DNA from: Peptococcaceae bacterium CEB3 | GTDB taxonomy: Bacteria > Bacillota > Desulfitobacteriia > Desulfitobacteriales > Desulfitobacteriaceae | Length of the DNA: 56,342 bases | Direction: 5' to 3' | NCBI GenBank assembly: GCA_001029295.1 | Contig: LDXJ01000038.1 | Coordinates: 1 to 56,342, forward strand | Shown here: positions 37,519 through 46,449 of the stretch, piece after piece | How the letters are laid out: each line of letters begins with the position of its first letter | How positions within the stretch are numbered: position 1 is the stretch's first letter | The notes under the pieces: model-generated | Seen by the model: only the letters and a program-made list of their open reading frames with translations | What the model was told of the DNA's origin: nothing | Database searches by the model: none | Made by a program: the position numbers and the translations under genes

Positions 37519-37585
37519 AGGTGACTGAATTACTCCGGATTAGTATGTCGGTTTTCCGGCGGATACCCTGCCGGAATTGACCGGA

Positions 37586-37969
37586 CTACGCATCATTATC
37601 GGGAAAAATCACTAAATCTGATTCAAGAAGGCCGGGATCAAAATAAATCTTTTGATTAATCGGGTACTTGCCAGGTTTAATGTTTTTAAGGATAACAACA
37701 AATTGTTGGGGATTGGTCTGGGTAATATGGGGATCGGAGTATTCAGTAGCCATATTGCCATGAGTGGTAATCAAATAGATTTCACCACCCAACACAAGCA
37801 TATTTTCAAGAGTTAAGGGTGACATTTGAATAGTATTTTCTTGCCCTACGGATGTCGCGGAGGTAGGTGGTTGGGTTACAGAAAAATTAGGTAAACTTTG
37901 CGGTGTCCCACAACCCGTAAGAAAAATGGCCACCAAAAGTAAAACTAAGCTTTTTCTCAACTTTGCCAT
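37586..37969 (-). CDS. Small lipoprotein, 3' end cut by IS21
   Basis: 127 residues with a signal peptide and lipobox (MAKLRKSLVLLLVAIFLTGC), so it is exported and lipid-anchored. The mature part is rich in beta-type sequence (MLVLGGEIYLITTHGN, QQFVVILKNIKPG) and has no recognised family. The last codons and the stop come from the IS21 end, so the natural C-terminus is probably lost. It has its own direction and no operon partner. Confidence 0.7.
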   Translation of the reverse strand: MAKLRKSLVLLLVAIFLTGCGTPQSLPNFSVTQPPTSATSVGQENTIQMSPLTLENMLVLGGEIYLITTHGNMATEYSDPHITQTNPQQFVVILKNIKPGKYPINQKIYFDPGLLESDLVIFPDNDA

Positions 37970-38637
37970 CCCCTAAATGTTTAAATCGACATAATACCAT
38001 TTTGCGCCATTCCACCAATATCAAGAATCCGCAAATCTGGATTCTCTCTTTAAATTTAGGATACCAACGGATCTCTAATAGAGTCTTTTTTTTGAAAAGA
38101 CTAAAGGACACAAGCGTGTGTTCTTTAAATAGAATAATAGTGAATAATAGTGCGATAACATAAAGGCGATGGGTCCAAATTATCACAGGAAGAGGCGTAA
38201 AATTTCAAAATTTCCATATTCAACTGGACATGTTCTCGCCCCTTTATTATACCACTTGGGTTTGGTGCTATGGTAAAACACTAAATTCGAGGTAACGGCT
38301 ACAAGAAAAGTGTAAGAAATGATCATGATAAAATCAAGGGGTAGCTGAGCGTTTTTGGGCAACACGGCACCAGGTTAACCGAAATCGGCGCTATTTCAGC
38401 CAATATCATCGATACCAAATCACCACGCTGGTCGCCCAGGTAAGTTCGAGAAGCCGCCTTGATTGCGCTAGGATAAGTCTGGTAAAGGGGAATGCCAATA
38501 GGCTGAAACCTTTATAGCAGGAACCTGCATGCAGGGGGAAGTGACCTGCCCGGTAAGAATAAATGGATGGGGCTGTTCCAAAAGTCAAGATGGTAAAATT
38601 TAGCGTCTAATATAAAAATTAGCTCAACAGCAATATT
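37970..38637. other. Intergenic region with no supported gene
   Basis: About 670 bases. It should include the lipoprotein promoter (near 37980-38100). Around 38345-38560 a plus-strand stretch (residues AERFWATRHQVNRN and LVAQVSSRSRLD) looks like a worn gene scrap, but no family could be assigned and stops interrupt it. Confidence 0.3.
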
Positions 38638-38676
38638 ACTCCCGCACCATATACTTAGGGTTGCGGGAGTTGTTTT
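38638..38676 (+). terminator. Rho-independent terminator-like hairpin
   Basis: ACTCCCGCA pairs with TGCGGGAGT over a 15-base loop and is followed by TGTTTT. No intact gene ends just before it. It may insulate the blaI promoter from upstream transcription. Confidence 0.6.
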
Positions 38677-38749
38677 GAGTAGTTTCAAAACCTAATTAAA
38701 GGCCAGTATACTATGGGCCAAAAGATTTTTAAGGATATTTATATTTATA

Positions 38750-38778
38750 TTGACAATGTCATTTACGCATGTTACACT
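38750..38778 (+). promoter_or_regulatory. Promoter of the blaI-blaR1-like pair
   Basis: TTGACA (38750-38755) and TACACT (38773-38778) are 17 bases apart, an almost ideal vegetative promoter. It lies 62 bases before the blaI start and the operator repeats follow at once. Confidence 0.85.
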
Positions 38779-38815
38779 AACTACAGATGTGGTTATAACT
38801 ACAGACGTGGTTATA
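38779..38815 (+). promoter_or_regulatory. Tandem operator candidate for the BlaI-type repressor
   Basis: Two copies of ACTACAGATGTGGTTAT / ACTACAGACGTGGTTAT start at 38780 and 38799, right after the -10 box. BlaI/MecI repressors bind TACA..TGTA-like sites at this position, so autoregulation is likely. A ribosome site AAGGAGGG follows at 38823. Confidence 0.7.
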
Positions 38816-38840
38816 TACAGCTAAGGAGGGACATCGTCTT

Positions 38841-39233
38841 ATGTCAAACATACCCAAAATATCTGAGGCCGAATGGGAAGTAATGAAGATTTTCTGGTCT
38901 AGGTCAGATCCCTGTACTGCTAACGAAGTTGTCGAGGCTTTGGGAGACTCTTGCGACTGGAAACCAAATACGGTAAAAACGCTAATTTCAAGATTAGTGA
39001 AAAAAGAGGCTTTAGGGTTCAAAGAGGAACACAGAATATACTTTTACTATCCTCTGGTCACTGGGGACGAATGTGTAAGAGCAGAAACCGAGTCATTTGT
39101 CAAACGGGTTTTTGGTGGGGCACTTAAGCCGATGTTGGTTACTTTTCTTCGTGACGAAGAACTGTCTGAGGATGAAATTCAGGAACTTAAACGCATCCTC
39201 GAAGAAAGGCAGGGGTTAAAGTGCCGCTCTTAA
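38841..39233 (+). CDS. BlaI/MecI-family transcriptional repressor
   Basis: 130 residues with a winged helix-turn-helix (about 1-75: ISEAEWEVMKIFWSRSDPCT, WKPNTVKTLISRLVKKEAL) and a C-terminal dimerisation helix. Family members are inactivated by proteolysis triggered by a membrane BlaR1/MecR1 sensor, which is the next gene (13-base overlap). No beta-lactamase or PBP gene lies nearby, so the target may be the pair itself or unlinked genes. Confidence 0.95.
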   Translation: MSNIPKISEAEWEVMKIFWSRSDPCTANEVVEALGDSCDWKPNTVKTLISRLVKKEALGFKEEHRIYFYYPLVTGDECVRAETESFVKRVFGGALKPMLVTFLRDEELSEDEIQELKRILEERQGLKCRS

Positions 39234-41317
39234 ACTTGGATTATCTTAGCCTATTTGACTGGGTTTGGAGTACGTCAGCTAAGGTCAGTGTGTTAATCGT
39301 TCTCCTGTTGCTTGTGAAGGTTGTGCTTAGAGATAAAATTGGAGCACGATTACATTATTTACTATGGTTTGTTGTGATTATCAGTTTACTTGTACCTTGG
39401 ACACCTCAAAGTTCATTTAGTCTTTATAATATCACAAACATACACACATCCCCAGTTATGAAGACAGGTACAAAAACAGCTTCAGTTTCAGCTATAACAG
39501 ATACTGGGAATTCGAACGAAACGATAGCCACTCGCCTTGAAAAGAGTAGCGTTATCCAGAATTATGGTAAATTACCGAAGGCCAACGCATCCCCAAATCC
39601 GAAAGAGAGTACCTTGATTTCTGTTGTTACTTCCTCATTTACACATAGACTTTTATTCTATATTTGGCTTATTGGTATCGCTGTTTTTATCGTAGCGAAC
39701 GGATTAGTCAATCTAAGGTTTATCCGGGGAATAAAAGGTGATCCCGTGGTTGAGCCAAAGTTGCTCACGGCTTTTTATGAGGCCAAAAATAAGTTTAATA
39801 TCAAGACCGACATTCCGCTAATTCAAACATCGCTAATAACAAGCCCATCCCTATACGGCGTATTTAGTCCCAGGCTTTTAATACCGCTAGGCATTTTGGA
39901 GGAATTTAGCTCCGAACAGCTTAATCACGTTTTTGTCCATGAGTTATTACACTTCAAGCGTAAAGACATATGGGTAAATTGGCTGGCACAAGGATTGCTT
40001 GTTGTTCATTGGTTTAATCCACTACTTTGGTACGGGTTTTATAATTTGCGGGAAGACCAAGAAATCGCTTGTGATGCACTAACTCTTAAACATATTGGAA
40101 TGAAAGACCCTAAGGAGTATGCCTACACACTCATTAAGCTAGTTGAAAATAACTCGCGAATAACAGAAATTGCCAGTTTAGCAAGTTTATCAGGTTCAAA
40201 TTCACAAATAAAGAGGAGAATAACAATGTTGAAAAATTTTCCCAGAGTACAATTTAAGTGGGTAGTATTAGTAATTACAGTAGTGGTCGCTCTGGCATTC
40301 GTAACTTTGACCAACGCTAAGGCAGACACTCCCAGTGCCGTTGGAACTTCTAATACAAACTCTTCCAGTATGGTTGCTGGGACAGGGGCGACAGCGACGA
40401 ATGTAGTTCCTAGTAGACAGACACCTCAGTCTAATCAATCCTCTTCTGCATCGGGAGGTATACAAACGGTCCAGCCTAATCAATCGTCTTCTGCACCGGA
40501 GGGGAGTTTTGATTACCACAACTATCTTCCATTCACCCCACTGCTTCCAAGTTATACGGCAGGGCAAAAGTTGACATATTCAAAGATCGATAGTTCTTTA
40601 AACAATCCGCAGGGTAATACCATTATTTATACTGCTAGATATGGCAGCCCTGGTGGTTCCATGTTCGTGATTATGGAGGGACGTCCCGACGAATTTCATC
40701 TTGCTACCAACTCAACGGCTAAAACTCCTATTCAAATTGGAGACTTACAGGCGTCGATGGAGAAAAGCAGGAGTGGCGTAAGCATTCAATTTGCCAAGAA
40801 TAATGTAGAATACAATGTTACAAGCTCCGGCGGAAATTTTACGCTCGATGACTTGCAGAAAATCAGCGAAAGTATTACTGTACCGGCGGTTAAGGCTCCA
40901 ACAGAAATTAATCTAGAAAATACCGGACTATCAAGTTTGAACGGATTAAGTTTTAAATCTATCCGACCTGGGGACTTTCTCATTCCACAGGGATATAAGC
41001 TTCAAGGTGTAAGCACAAATATCAATATCAGTGCAGATAAAAAGGTAGAGCTTGTTACCATGACCTATAAGAATGGGGCTTCATATCTCTCTATATATGA
41101 GAATAACGGAAATCTATACGGAGATTCTACAGGGAGTTCTGGTTTTGATACAAAACAAATTGGTGGTACCATTGTTAAAATGCGCAACTCATCAAACACA
41201 ATGTTACCTGCTGCCGAATTTACACTTTCTAGAAACGGTTTACAGTTTGCTATCTTTTCGGATTTACCGCAATCAGAAGTGGATAAAGTTGTGACTTCGA
41301 TTTTGCAAGGTTCTTGA
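39221..41317 (+). CDS. M56-family sensor peptidase (BlaR1-like) with DUF4367-like tail
   Basis: 698 residues. N-terminal membrane helices (about 21-37, 43-60, 144-162) flank the M56 metallopeptidase domain with the zinc site HELLH (240-244) and a downstream glutamate (REDQEIACDALTLKHIG). A fourth helix lies at about 346-366. The extracellular tail begins with a Ser/Gln-rich repeat linker (two NQSSSA units). It then has two beta-rich domains of the DUF4367 type (IIYTARYGSPGGSMFVIMEG, VTMTYKNGASYLSIYENN), not the penicillin-binding sensor of true BlaR1. Signal sensing therefore is probably not beta-lactam binding. Confidence 0.9.
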   Translation: MPLLNLDYLSLFDWVWSTSAKVSVLIVLLLLVKVVLRDKIGARLHYLLWFVVIISLLVPWTPQSSFSLYNITNIHTSPVMKTGTKTASVSAITDTGNSNETIATRLEKSSVIQNYGKLPKANASPNPKESTLISVVTSSFTHRLLFYIWLIGIAVFIVANGLVNLRFIRGIKGDPVVEPKLLTAFYEAKNKFNIKTDIPLIQTSLITSPSLYGVFSPRLLIPLGILEEFSSEQLNHVFVHELLHFKRKDIWVNWLAQGLLVVHWFNPLLWYGFYNLREDQEIACDALTLKHIGMKDPKEYAYTLIKLVENNSRITEIASLASLSGSNSQIKRRITMLKNFPRVQFKWVVLVITVVVALAFVTLTNAKADTPSAVGTSNTNSSSMVAGTGATATNVVPSRQTPQSNQSSSASGGIQTVQPNQSSSAPEGSFDYHNYLPFTPLLPSYTAGQKLTYSKIDSSLNNPQGNTIIYTARYGSPGGSMFVIMEGRPDEFHLATNSTAKTPIQIGDLQASMEKSRSGVSIQFAKNNVEYNVTSSGGNFTLDDLQKISESITVPAVKAPTEINLENTGLSSLNGLSFKSIRPGDFLIPQGYKLQGVSTNINISADKKVELVTMTYKNGASYLSIYENNGNLYGDSTGSSGFDTKQIGGTIVKMRNSSNTMLPAAEFTLSRNGLQFAIFSDLPQSEVDKVVTSILQGS

Positions 41318-41617
41318 TGTAAACTGAAGTTACGGTTGCGACCGAGCATAGGTTGTGTAGTTTAGCAGGCGTAAATCCTGTTTGGTAAGACGTAAGCCGC
41401 GTCACCAATAGCGAGTCTTGGATGGCTTCCCAGACCAACCTCACTGAATCAACTGTCCACGATTCACGTCGGATTGGGTTGTCACGCCCGGCTCCCCTAA
41501 ACCTAAATGAAAGTGGTCACGCCATTCGTTAATGTTCTTCCGCTTAGGCCGCCTGTTCGAAGTCAGGCGGCCTGGCGAATCTGACGTTTTGTCCGATCGT
41601 TCCCACCCTACTAATAT
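41318..41617. other. Intergenic region with a hairpin and intron-like words
   Basis: No gene. Bases 41340-41450 read like a group II intron start (GTTTAGCAGGCGTAAATCCT, GTAAGACGTAAGCCG) but no other intron part follows. A 10-base hairpin AGGCCGCCTG...CAGGCGGCCT is at about 41546-41574. Confidence 0.35.
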
Positions 41618-41668
41618 AGTTTTTCTGCCATGATGTAATTGACCTCTATTCTCTGGTTCGGCAGTTCG
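41618..41668 (+). repeat. Rearrangement junction: inverted 26-mer joined to direct 25-mer
   Basis: Bases 41618-41643 are the exact reverse complement of 50260-50285. Bases 41644-41668 are an exact direct copy of 50284-50308. Both belong to the same rlmD-type gene. The adjoining piece is thus flipped next to an unflipped one. Confidence 0.9.
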
Positions 41669-42140
41669 CGGGCTTAACAGGGAAAGAGCACGTTTGGGAC
41701 CTGTACTCAGGGGTCGGTACATTATCCCTGCTAGTTGCCGGCTCGCCCGCGATGTCTATGGGATTGAGGAGAATCCGTTCGCGGTCGAAGATGCGCGGAG
41801 AAATGCGGACTTGAACGGCTTCAGACATGTGCAGTTTCTGCAGGGCAAAGTAGAAGACAACCTGCCGAGGCTGCCTCTAAGGCCGGACGTGGTCATTATG
41901 GATCCACCCCGTGCCGGAGTCACGGCGGCCGTCATTGATCACATCCAACGCTCCCGGCCCGGGAAAATTATTTACGTTTCCTGTGATCCCGCAACCTTGG
42001 CCCGCGATCTATCCCGAATCGTCCGGGGCGGATACCAAGTGAGCTTTGTCCAGCCGGTTGACATGTTTCCTTGGACGAGGCACGTTGAGACGGTAGTATT
42101 GATGTCAAGGGCTTATAATGGGGCGTCTGGAAAGCCTTGA
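41644..42140 (+). pseudogene. rlmD: RlmD-type 23S rRNA (uracil-5-) methyltransferase, C-terminal part
   Basis: The C-terminal half of a TrmA/RlmD SAM methyltransferase: LYSLVRQFAGL, WDLYSGVGTLSLLVA (SAM site), then after a one-base frame change near 41738 VYGIEENPFAVEDARRNADL, PDVVIMDPPRAG, IIYVSCDPATLARDL (the catalytic cysteine region) and PVDMFPWTRHVETVVLMSR. It ends in nine foreign residues after the sequence shared with 44248-44278. The middle part of the same kind of gene lies 8 kb downstream at 49897-50311. The gene is broken, so 23S U1939-type methylation must be supplied elsewhere. Confidence 0.88.
42096..42111 (+). repeat. Putative att core, left copy
   Basis: GTATTGATGTCAAGGG, inside the last codons of the rlmD piece. 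It is identical to 44263-44278, and the repeat extends imperfectly 15 bases upstream on each side. The enclosed 2.17 kb has a methyltransferase and a serine recombinase relic, the layout of an integrated element. Confidence 0.7.
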
Positions 42141-42239
42141 TATAAGGATATTTCAGATTTTAGGTACCGGAAACGGGCACTTGAAAACGTGTTTTTTTGC
42201 TTCGTGGGAACATATCGAAACAAGCCTTAATGCTTGTGA

Positions 42240-42335
42240 CAGAGCGAGTTAGATGTCGGTGCTTGGCGAGTGGTCAGGTTAGATGTTTATCGGAAATTTC
42301 TCAGGTTGTGTGGTCAGGTTGGATGTAGGATAATT
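42240..42335 (+). repeat. Spaced repeats of a GTTAGATGT-like unit
   Basis: GAGTTAGATGTC at about 42247, GGTTAGATGTTT 30 bases later and GGTTGGATGTAG 40 bases after that. The same unit recurs with 30-base spacing at 44413-44484 and inverted at 47578-47627. It may be an IS21-type end or a recombinase binding array. The remaining gap 42141-42475 holds no gene. Confidence 0.5.
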
Positions 42336-42475
42336 AAGTTGTGAAATAGGCTAACCAACATAGACGAAATATGCTTATATGTTTATTAGTCGAGGTGCTG
42401 AGTGAAAAGATGGATTCAAGTTTATTGAGAGATTAAATAGTTTGGCTAATTTGAATGTTACGGGGGGAGTCAACA

Positions 42476-43162
42476 ATGGAGAATTACGATATTGTGAAAG
42501 CCGATTTCAATGAAATCGCTGAACTAGGCAGCGATCCAAAGTGGAATCATAATAATTGCTACTTTCCATATCTACTGCGGCAGATATCTTTAGGCACGGA
42601 AATCTGTCTCGATATCGGGTGTGGAAAAGGAGAACTTTCAGCCTTATTATCTAAAAGAGTTAACAGAGTAATTGCTGTTGATCTCGCCGATAAGATGATA
42701 GAATATGCTCGGTCCAACAATGCTGCAGAAAACATTGAATATATCTGCGAAAATATTCTGGATATGGTTTATGCTCCATCATCGTTTGACATCATAATTT
42801 CAACAGCTACTGCACATCATCTCCCATACGGTTGGCTGCTCGAGTTTGCAAAGGATAAGCTTCGCCCTGGTGGAAAGCTAATTATACTCGATCTGGCAAA
42901 ACCGGATTCAATAAGGGACTACATCGTTTGGGGATTTGCTGCAATTCCGAATATAATCATGAACTTAATAAAGAACTTAATAAAGAACGGCAAGCTGCAC
43001 AAAGACGATCCTCATACAGCTGATGTATGGCGAAAGCATGGAGAGCACGACAGCTATATGACTATTCGTGAGGTTCGTATTCTTGCCGCACAACATATTT
43101 CAGATGCCAAAGTGCAGCGTAAGCTATTTTGGCGGTATTCTCTTATCTGGGAAAAGAAATAA
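42476..43162 (+). CDS. Class I SAM-dependent methyltransferase
   Basis: 228 residues from the ATG at 42476 with GGGGGGAG 6 bases upstream (an in-frame start 7 codons earlier lacks one). SAM-binding motif I is ICLDIGCGKGELS (43-55), followed by VIAVDLADKMIEYAR, IIISTATAHHLPY and LRPGGKLIILDL. It belongs to the broad Methyltransf_11/25 group. The substrate is unknown. It is the only intact gene between the two att-like repeats, directly before the serine recombinase relic, so it is likely cargo of a small element. Confidence 0.88.
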   Translation: MENYDIVKADFNEIAELGSDPKWNHNNCYFPYLLRQISLGTEICLDIGCGKGELSALLSKRVNRVIAVDLADKMIEYARSNNAAENIEYICENILDMVYAPSSFDIIISTATAHHLPYGWLLEFAKDKLRPGGKLIILDLAKPDSIRDYIVWGFAAIPNIIMNLIKNLIKNGKLHKDDPHTADVWRKHGEHDSYMTIREVRILAAQHISDAKVQRKLFWRYSLIWEKK

Positions 43163-43209
43163 ACATATTCCAATTTGTTAAGTGCCCCTGCCATAAAGGA
43201 GGTTTTGTC

Positions 43210-44131
43210 GTGGCTGATAATAAAAGAATACACTATATCCCACCATTGCCTCCTAAGCGGGAAAAATGCGTAGGCATTTACTGTCGTGTAAGTACAAATA
43301 GTGCTGACCAGCTGAAAAGTCTTACCGCCCAAGTATCGGCGCCTACAAGATTGACGGCAGCTAACCCCAAATGGTTATTAGTAGATGTGTATATAGATAT
43401 TGCTTCAAGCAAGGCAGGTTCTTCCCGTAAAGAATTTACTCGTTGCTGCAGGATTGTAAGTCACGTGATATAGAAATTATCCTAACCAAAAATATAAGCA
43501 GATTTGGCCGAGAACAGTAGAAATTCTTGATGCTTTGAACCAGTTAAGGGTTCTCGGCGTTCGCGTTATATTTGAACAAGAAGTACTTGATACAGCCGAT
43601 ACAGATAACGACCTTATGATTTCAATAATAGAGTCAATTGCTCAGGCAGAAAATGAATCACGCAGCGATAATATTAAGTGGGGAATCAAACAACGTGCCG
43701 CACAAGGTATTTCAAAGCTTTACAATAGAAAATGTTAAGGATATTACAATGATAAAAATGGTACTCTGGCTATTGATGAGAAAGAGGCGAAAAATGTCCG
43801 CTTGATATTTAACCTCTATCTTCAGGGTAAGAGTGTTTTAGGTATTGCGAAGGAACTGGGGCGTCTGGGAATTAAATCGCCTACCGGAAAGGCTACATGG
43901 CCTAAGAGAACAATTGATGTAATGCTCAGCAACGAAAAGTATATGGGCAATGTGCGGTTGTTGGATAACGGAAAACACGACGCATACTATCTTGCGGAGG
44001 GTAACAATCCGGCGATAATCTCTAAGGAAACATTTCAATCGGTGTGGATTGAAAAACAGCATCGAAGTAATGTTATAGAGGGCGAAGTAGGAAGCCGGCG
44101 AAAAAGTAAAAAATACAGTTCAAAGAAGTGA
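43210..44131 (+). pseudogene. Serine recombinase/integrase 1, decayed
   Basis: From a GTG at 43210 (AAAGGAGG upstream) the N-terminal resolvase domain is readable, with the nucleophile serine in CVGIYCRVST. Frame changes occur near 43445 and 43520 (then LDALNQLRVLGVRVIFEQEV, SIAQAENESRSDNIKWGIKQ). An in-frame TAA at 43736 is followed by GYYNDKNGTLAIDEKEAKNV and the recombinase domain, ending around SKKYSSKK at 44131. Large serine recombinases carry more C-terminal sequence, which is missing. It was presumably the integrase for the flanking att-like repeats. Confidence 0.87.
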
Positions 44132-44247
44132 AAAAATAAAATTGCCTAATCGAGAGTAGTATTTTGAGAAGACAGGATAGATGTCAAACAAGCATAAACA
44201 CAGCGTTTCTACTGCGTTTATTAAAATGTGAAACAGCCTAAAAACTT

Positions 44248-44289
44248 CACGTGGAGTGCGTGGTATTGATGTCAAGGGTGGAGAAGTGA
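44248..44289 (+). pseudogene. Detached 3' end of the rlmD gene with right att copy
   Basis: Reads HVECVVLMSRVEK and TGA, the usual last residues of RlmD-type proteins. It contains GTATTGATGTCAAGGG (44263-44278), identical to 42096-42111. This is what is left of the target gene on the far side of an element inserted in the 3' end of rlmD. Confidence 0.75.
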
Positions 44290-44412
44290 ATGTGTGGAGA
44301 AAGCTTGAAATAAGGGGATTTGTGATTTTTGCTGGTTGAAAATCTGAAGCCGGAAACTGTGATTTTATCGGTCCACGGGAATATGTCCAAAGGGCATATT
44401 TTAGAGCGTACA

Positions 44413-44484
44413 GAGCCGATTGGATGTCAGGTGTTTGCGAGAGGGCAGATTAGATATCAGGGGTTGCGCACAGAGCAGATTGGT
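44413..44484 (+). repeat. Tandem repeats with 30-base period
   Basis: GATTGGATGTCAGGTGTTTG at 44418 and GATTAGATATCAGGGGTTGC at 44448 are one 30-base period apart. A third, GATTGG, begins at 44478 and is cut by the recombinase 2 sequence. The unit resembles the one at 42240-42335. The gap 44290-44412 has no gene. Confidence 0.6.
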
Positions 44485-44486
44485 AT

Positions 44487-45669
44487 TTTTCGAGAAAGAA
44501 AACATCAATTCCATGGCTTCCAAGGGCGAGGTTATGTTGACGATTATGGCCTCCCTCGCCCAGCAGGAAAGCCAGTCCCTGAGCCAGAACGTGAAGCTTG
44601 GCCTGCAACACCGCTACCAACAGGGTGAAATTCAAATCAACTGCAATCGCTTTCTCGGTTATACCAAAGATGAAAACAAGCATCTGGTGATTGTTCCGGA
44701 GGAAGCCGAAATCGTAAAGCGCATCTACCGGGAATACCTTGAAGCGCCAGCATGCTGAAAATTGCCCGTGGTCTGGAGGCGGACAGCATCCTAAACGGTG
44801 CCGGAAAGGAAAGGTGGCATACCAGCAACATCAATCAGATCCTACGCAATGGGAAGTACATCGGGGATGCCCTTCTTCAGAAAACCTATACGGTTGATTT
44901 CCTCACAAAAAAGCGGGTCAAGAACAACGGCCTTGTTCCCCAATACTACGTGGAAAACAGCCATGAAGCCATAATCCCGCGTGAAATTTTCATGCAGGTG
45001 CAGGAAGAACTTGTCCGCCGCCGTATCGTCCACACCAGCCCAAATGGGAAGAAGAGAACTTTCAGCAGCAACCATCCTTTCGCTCAGATAGTTATCTGTG
45101 GCAACTGCGGTGAGGTATTTCGCAGGGTCCACTGGAACAACCGTGGCAAGAAATCCATCGTCTGGCGTTGCGTCAGCAGGCTGGAGAACACCGGCCTGTT
45201 CTGTGATGCCCGGACGGCACTTGAAAGCATCATCGAGCAGGTGCTGGTCACCGCTATCAATGATACGCTGGTCGGAAAGGACTCTTTCCTTACCACCTTG
45301 CGGAACAACATCGAAATCGTTTTAAGTTATGAGAACGATAAAACACTGGCCGACATCGACAAGCGACTGGAGGAACTGCAAACGCAGCTTTTGAAGCTTG
45401 CCTGCCAACTCCGATGCGGATTATGAGAAAGTTGGCTATGAGATCTACCACTTGCGCGAACAGAAGCAGAAGCTGCAAGTTGAAAACGTTAACCGTGATG
45501 AGCTCAAAAAGTGCATGTTCGACATGAGCGGATTCCTCCAGGTCAGCCCACCACCATTACTGGATACGACGAACAACTTACCAGACGGCTGATTGAAAAG
45601 GTTATCATCTACGAGGACAAATTCACCGTGGAATTCAAGTCCAGCGTGACGGTGGATGTGAATGAGTAA
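44487..45669 (+). pseudogene. Serine recombinase 2, N-terminally truncated and frameshifted
   Basis: The relic begins within the catalytic domain ([40 protein letters not shown]). It continues with the recombinase domain, changes frame near 44755 ([14 protein letters not shown]...) and shows NINQILRNGKYIGDALLQKT, the zinc ribbon (ICGNCGEVFRR, later WRCVSRLENTGLFC) and a coiled-coil end in further frames up to a TAA at 45667. The nucleophile serine is missing. It is of the large, Tn-type integrase group found on conjugative elements of Firmicutes and is unlike recombinase 1 in detail. Confidence 0.87.
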
Positions 45670-45741
45670 GGACAAAAACGGGCAAGGCACTCTACTAAAT
45701 TTGACGTAATGTATATTGTTTCTACCGGAACTCAGTCCCTA

Positions 45742-45770
45742 TTGACAAGATCGAATGCATCCTATATAAT
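45742..45770 (+). promoter_or_regulatory. Promoter of the tetR-efflux operon
   Basis: TTGACA (45742-45747) and TATAAT (45765-45770) with a 17-base spacer: a perfect consensus promoter, upstream of the TetR start at 45799. Confidence 0.9.
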
Positions 45771-45791
45771 TTAACTACCGGTAATTTAATT
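45768..45791 (+). promoter_or_regulatory. Palindromic operator for the TetR-type regulator
   Basis: A near-palindrome AATTTAACT-ACCGGT-AATTTAATT overlaps the -10 box and transcription start. This is where an autoregulating TetR repressor would bind. Confidence 0.7.
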
Positions 45792-45798
45792 AGCGGAG

Positions 45799-46449
45799 AT
45801 GATAAAAATAGCACGCATTAAAAATAGAAAACCAGGTGAAGTGATTAAGAAAGAGATAATTAAGGCTGCTGTTGAAATAATTATTCTTAAAGGATTTTCA
45901 AATACCAGCATGACTGATATTGCCAACAGCATTGGGATTTCAAAACCAGCTTTATATTGGCATTTCAAAAACAAGGATGAGCTGTTTTTAGAGGTTGTAA
46001 ACTATGTAAGGGCAGAATATCTGGAGAAATTAGTAGAAATAAGTAAGCAGGAGAGCATGAATGCATATGAAAAGCTATTGCAAATTATCGGTTTTTCTTA
46101 TCAAAAAACATTTGATGACCTGAATATATGTGTTCTGCCTATGAAAATGCTGGTAGAGTTTTCAAACAAGAATGATGATTTTGGTGCGATACTCAGAGAT
46201 TTTTACGCAGATGGCATAGAAAGTATCAAGAGGGTTCTGGATGAAGGTGTTTTGGCAAAAATATTCAAAAGTAATATTGATACCTGGAGCTTTGCCATGT
46301 GCCTGGCAGGTTCAATGGATGGCGTACTTCATCAATGTATCCTGCATAAAAGGTGCAATACATTGGAGGAATGCAATGAGCAACTGTTTTTTAAAAGCAT
46401 TATAGAGAGTATTTTGATGAATGAAGGGAGAGGTAAAGATGAACAGTAA
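45799..46449 (+). CDS. TetR/AcrR-family regulator of an efflux operon
   Basis: 216 residues: helix-turn-helix (about 14-60, with GFSNTSMTDIANSIGISKPA and LYWHFKNKDELF) and an all-helical ligand domain. The annotated ATG at 45799 sits directly after GCGGAG, too close for a normal ribosome site. The protein similar to relatives would begin at ARIKNRKPGE, where an ATA codon stands 10 bases after GGAG. A weak or altered start is possible. It overlaps the next gene by 11 bases and probably represses the promoter in front of it. Confidence 0.92.
   Translation: MIKIARIKNRKPGEVIKKEIIKAAVEIIILKGFSNTSMTDIANSIGISKPALYWHFKNKDELFLEVVNYVRAEYLEKLVEISKQESMNAYEKLLQIIGFSYQKTFDDLNICVLPMKMLVEFSNKNDDFGAILRDFYADGIESIKRVLDEGVLAKIFKSNIDTWSFAMCLAGSMDGVLHQCILHKRCNTLEECNEQLFFKSIIESILMNEGRGKDEQ

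Larger units (their letters stand above)
34322..37592 (+). mobile_element. IS21-family insertion sequence
   Basis: About 3.3 kb with istA, istB and a small third gene. Both ends carry the family's repeated terminal units: the left has three related copies of TCCGGAC..ATTCAGTCA (34328-34402), and the right has the inverted unit (CCTGAGGTGACTGAATTACT at about 37519) and an outer CCGGACTACGCA. The outermost bases are taken as TGC and GCA. No clear target duplication is visible. The right end supplies the stop codon of the lipoprotein gene at 37586, which shows it landed in that gene's 3' end. Confidence 0.75.

Noticed and set aside
38841-41317. Beta-lactam resistance regulators proper
   Set aside because: No beta-lactamase or PBP2a gene is near and the sensor tail lacks penicillin-binding motifs.
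44413-44484. CRISPR-like array
   Set aside because: Only two full and one partial unit with no spacers of distinct sequence; more like IS ends or binding sites.
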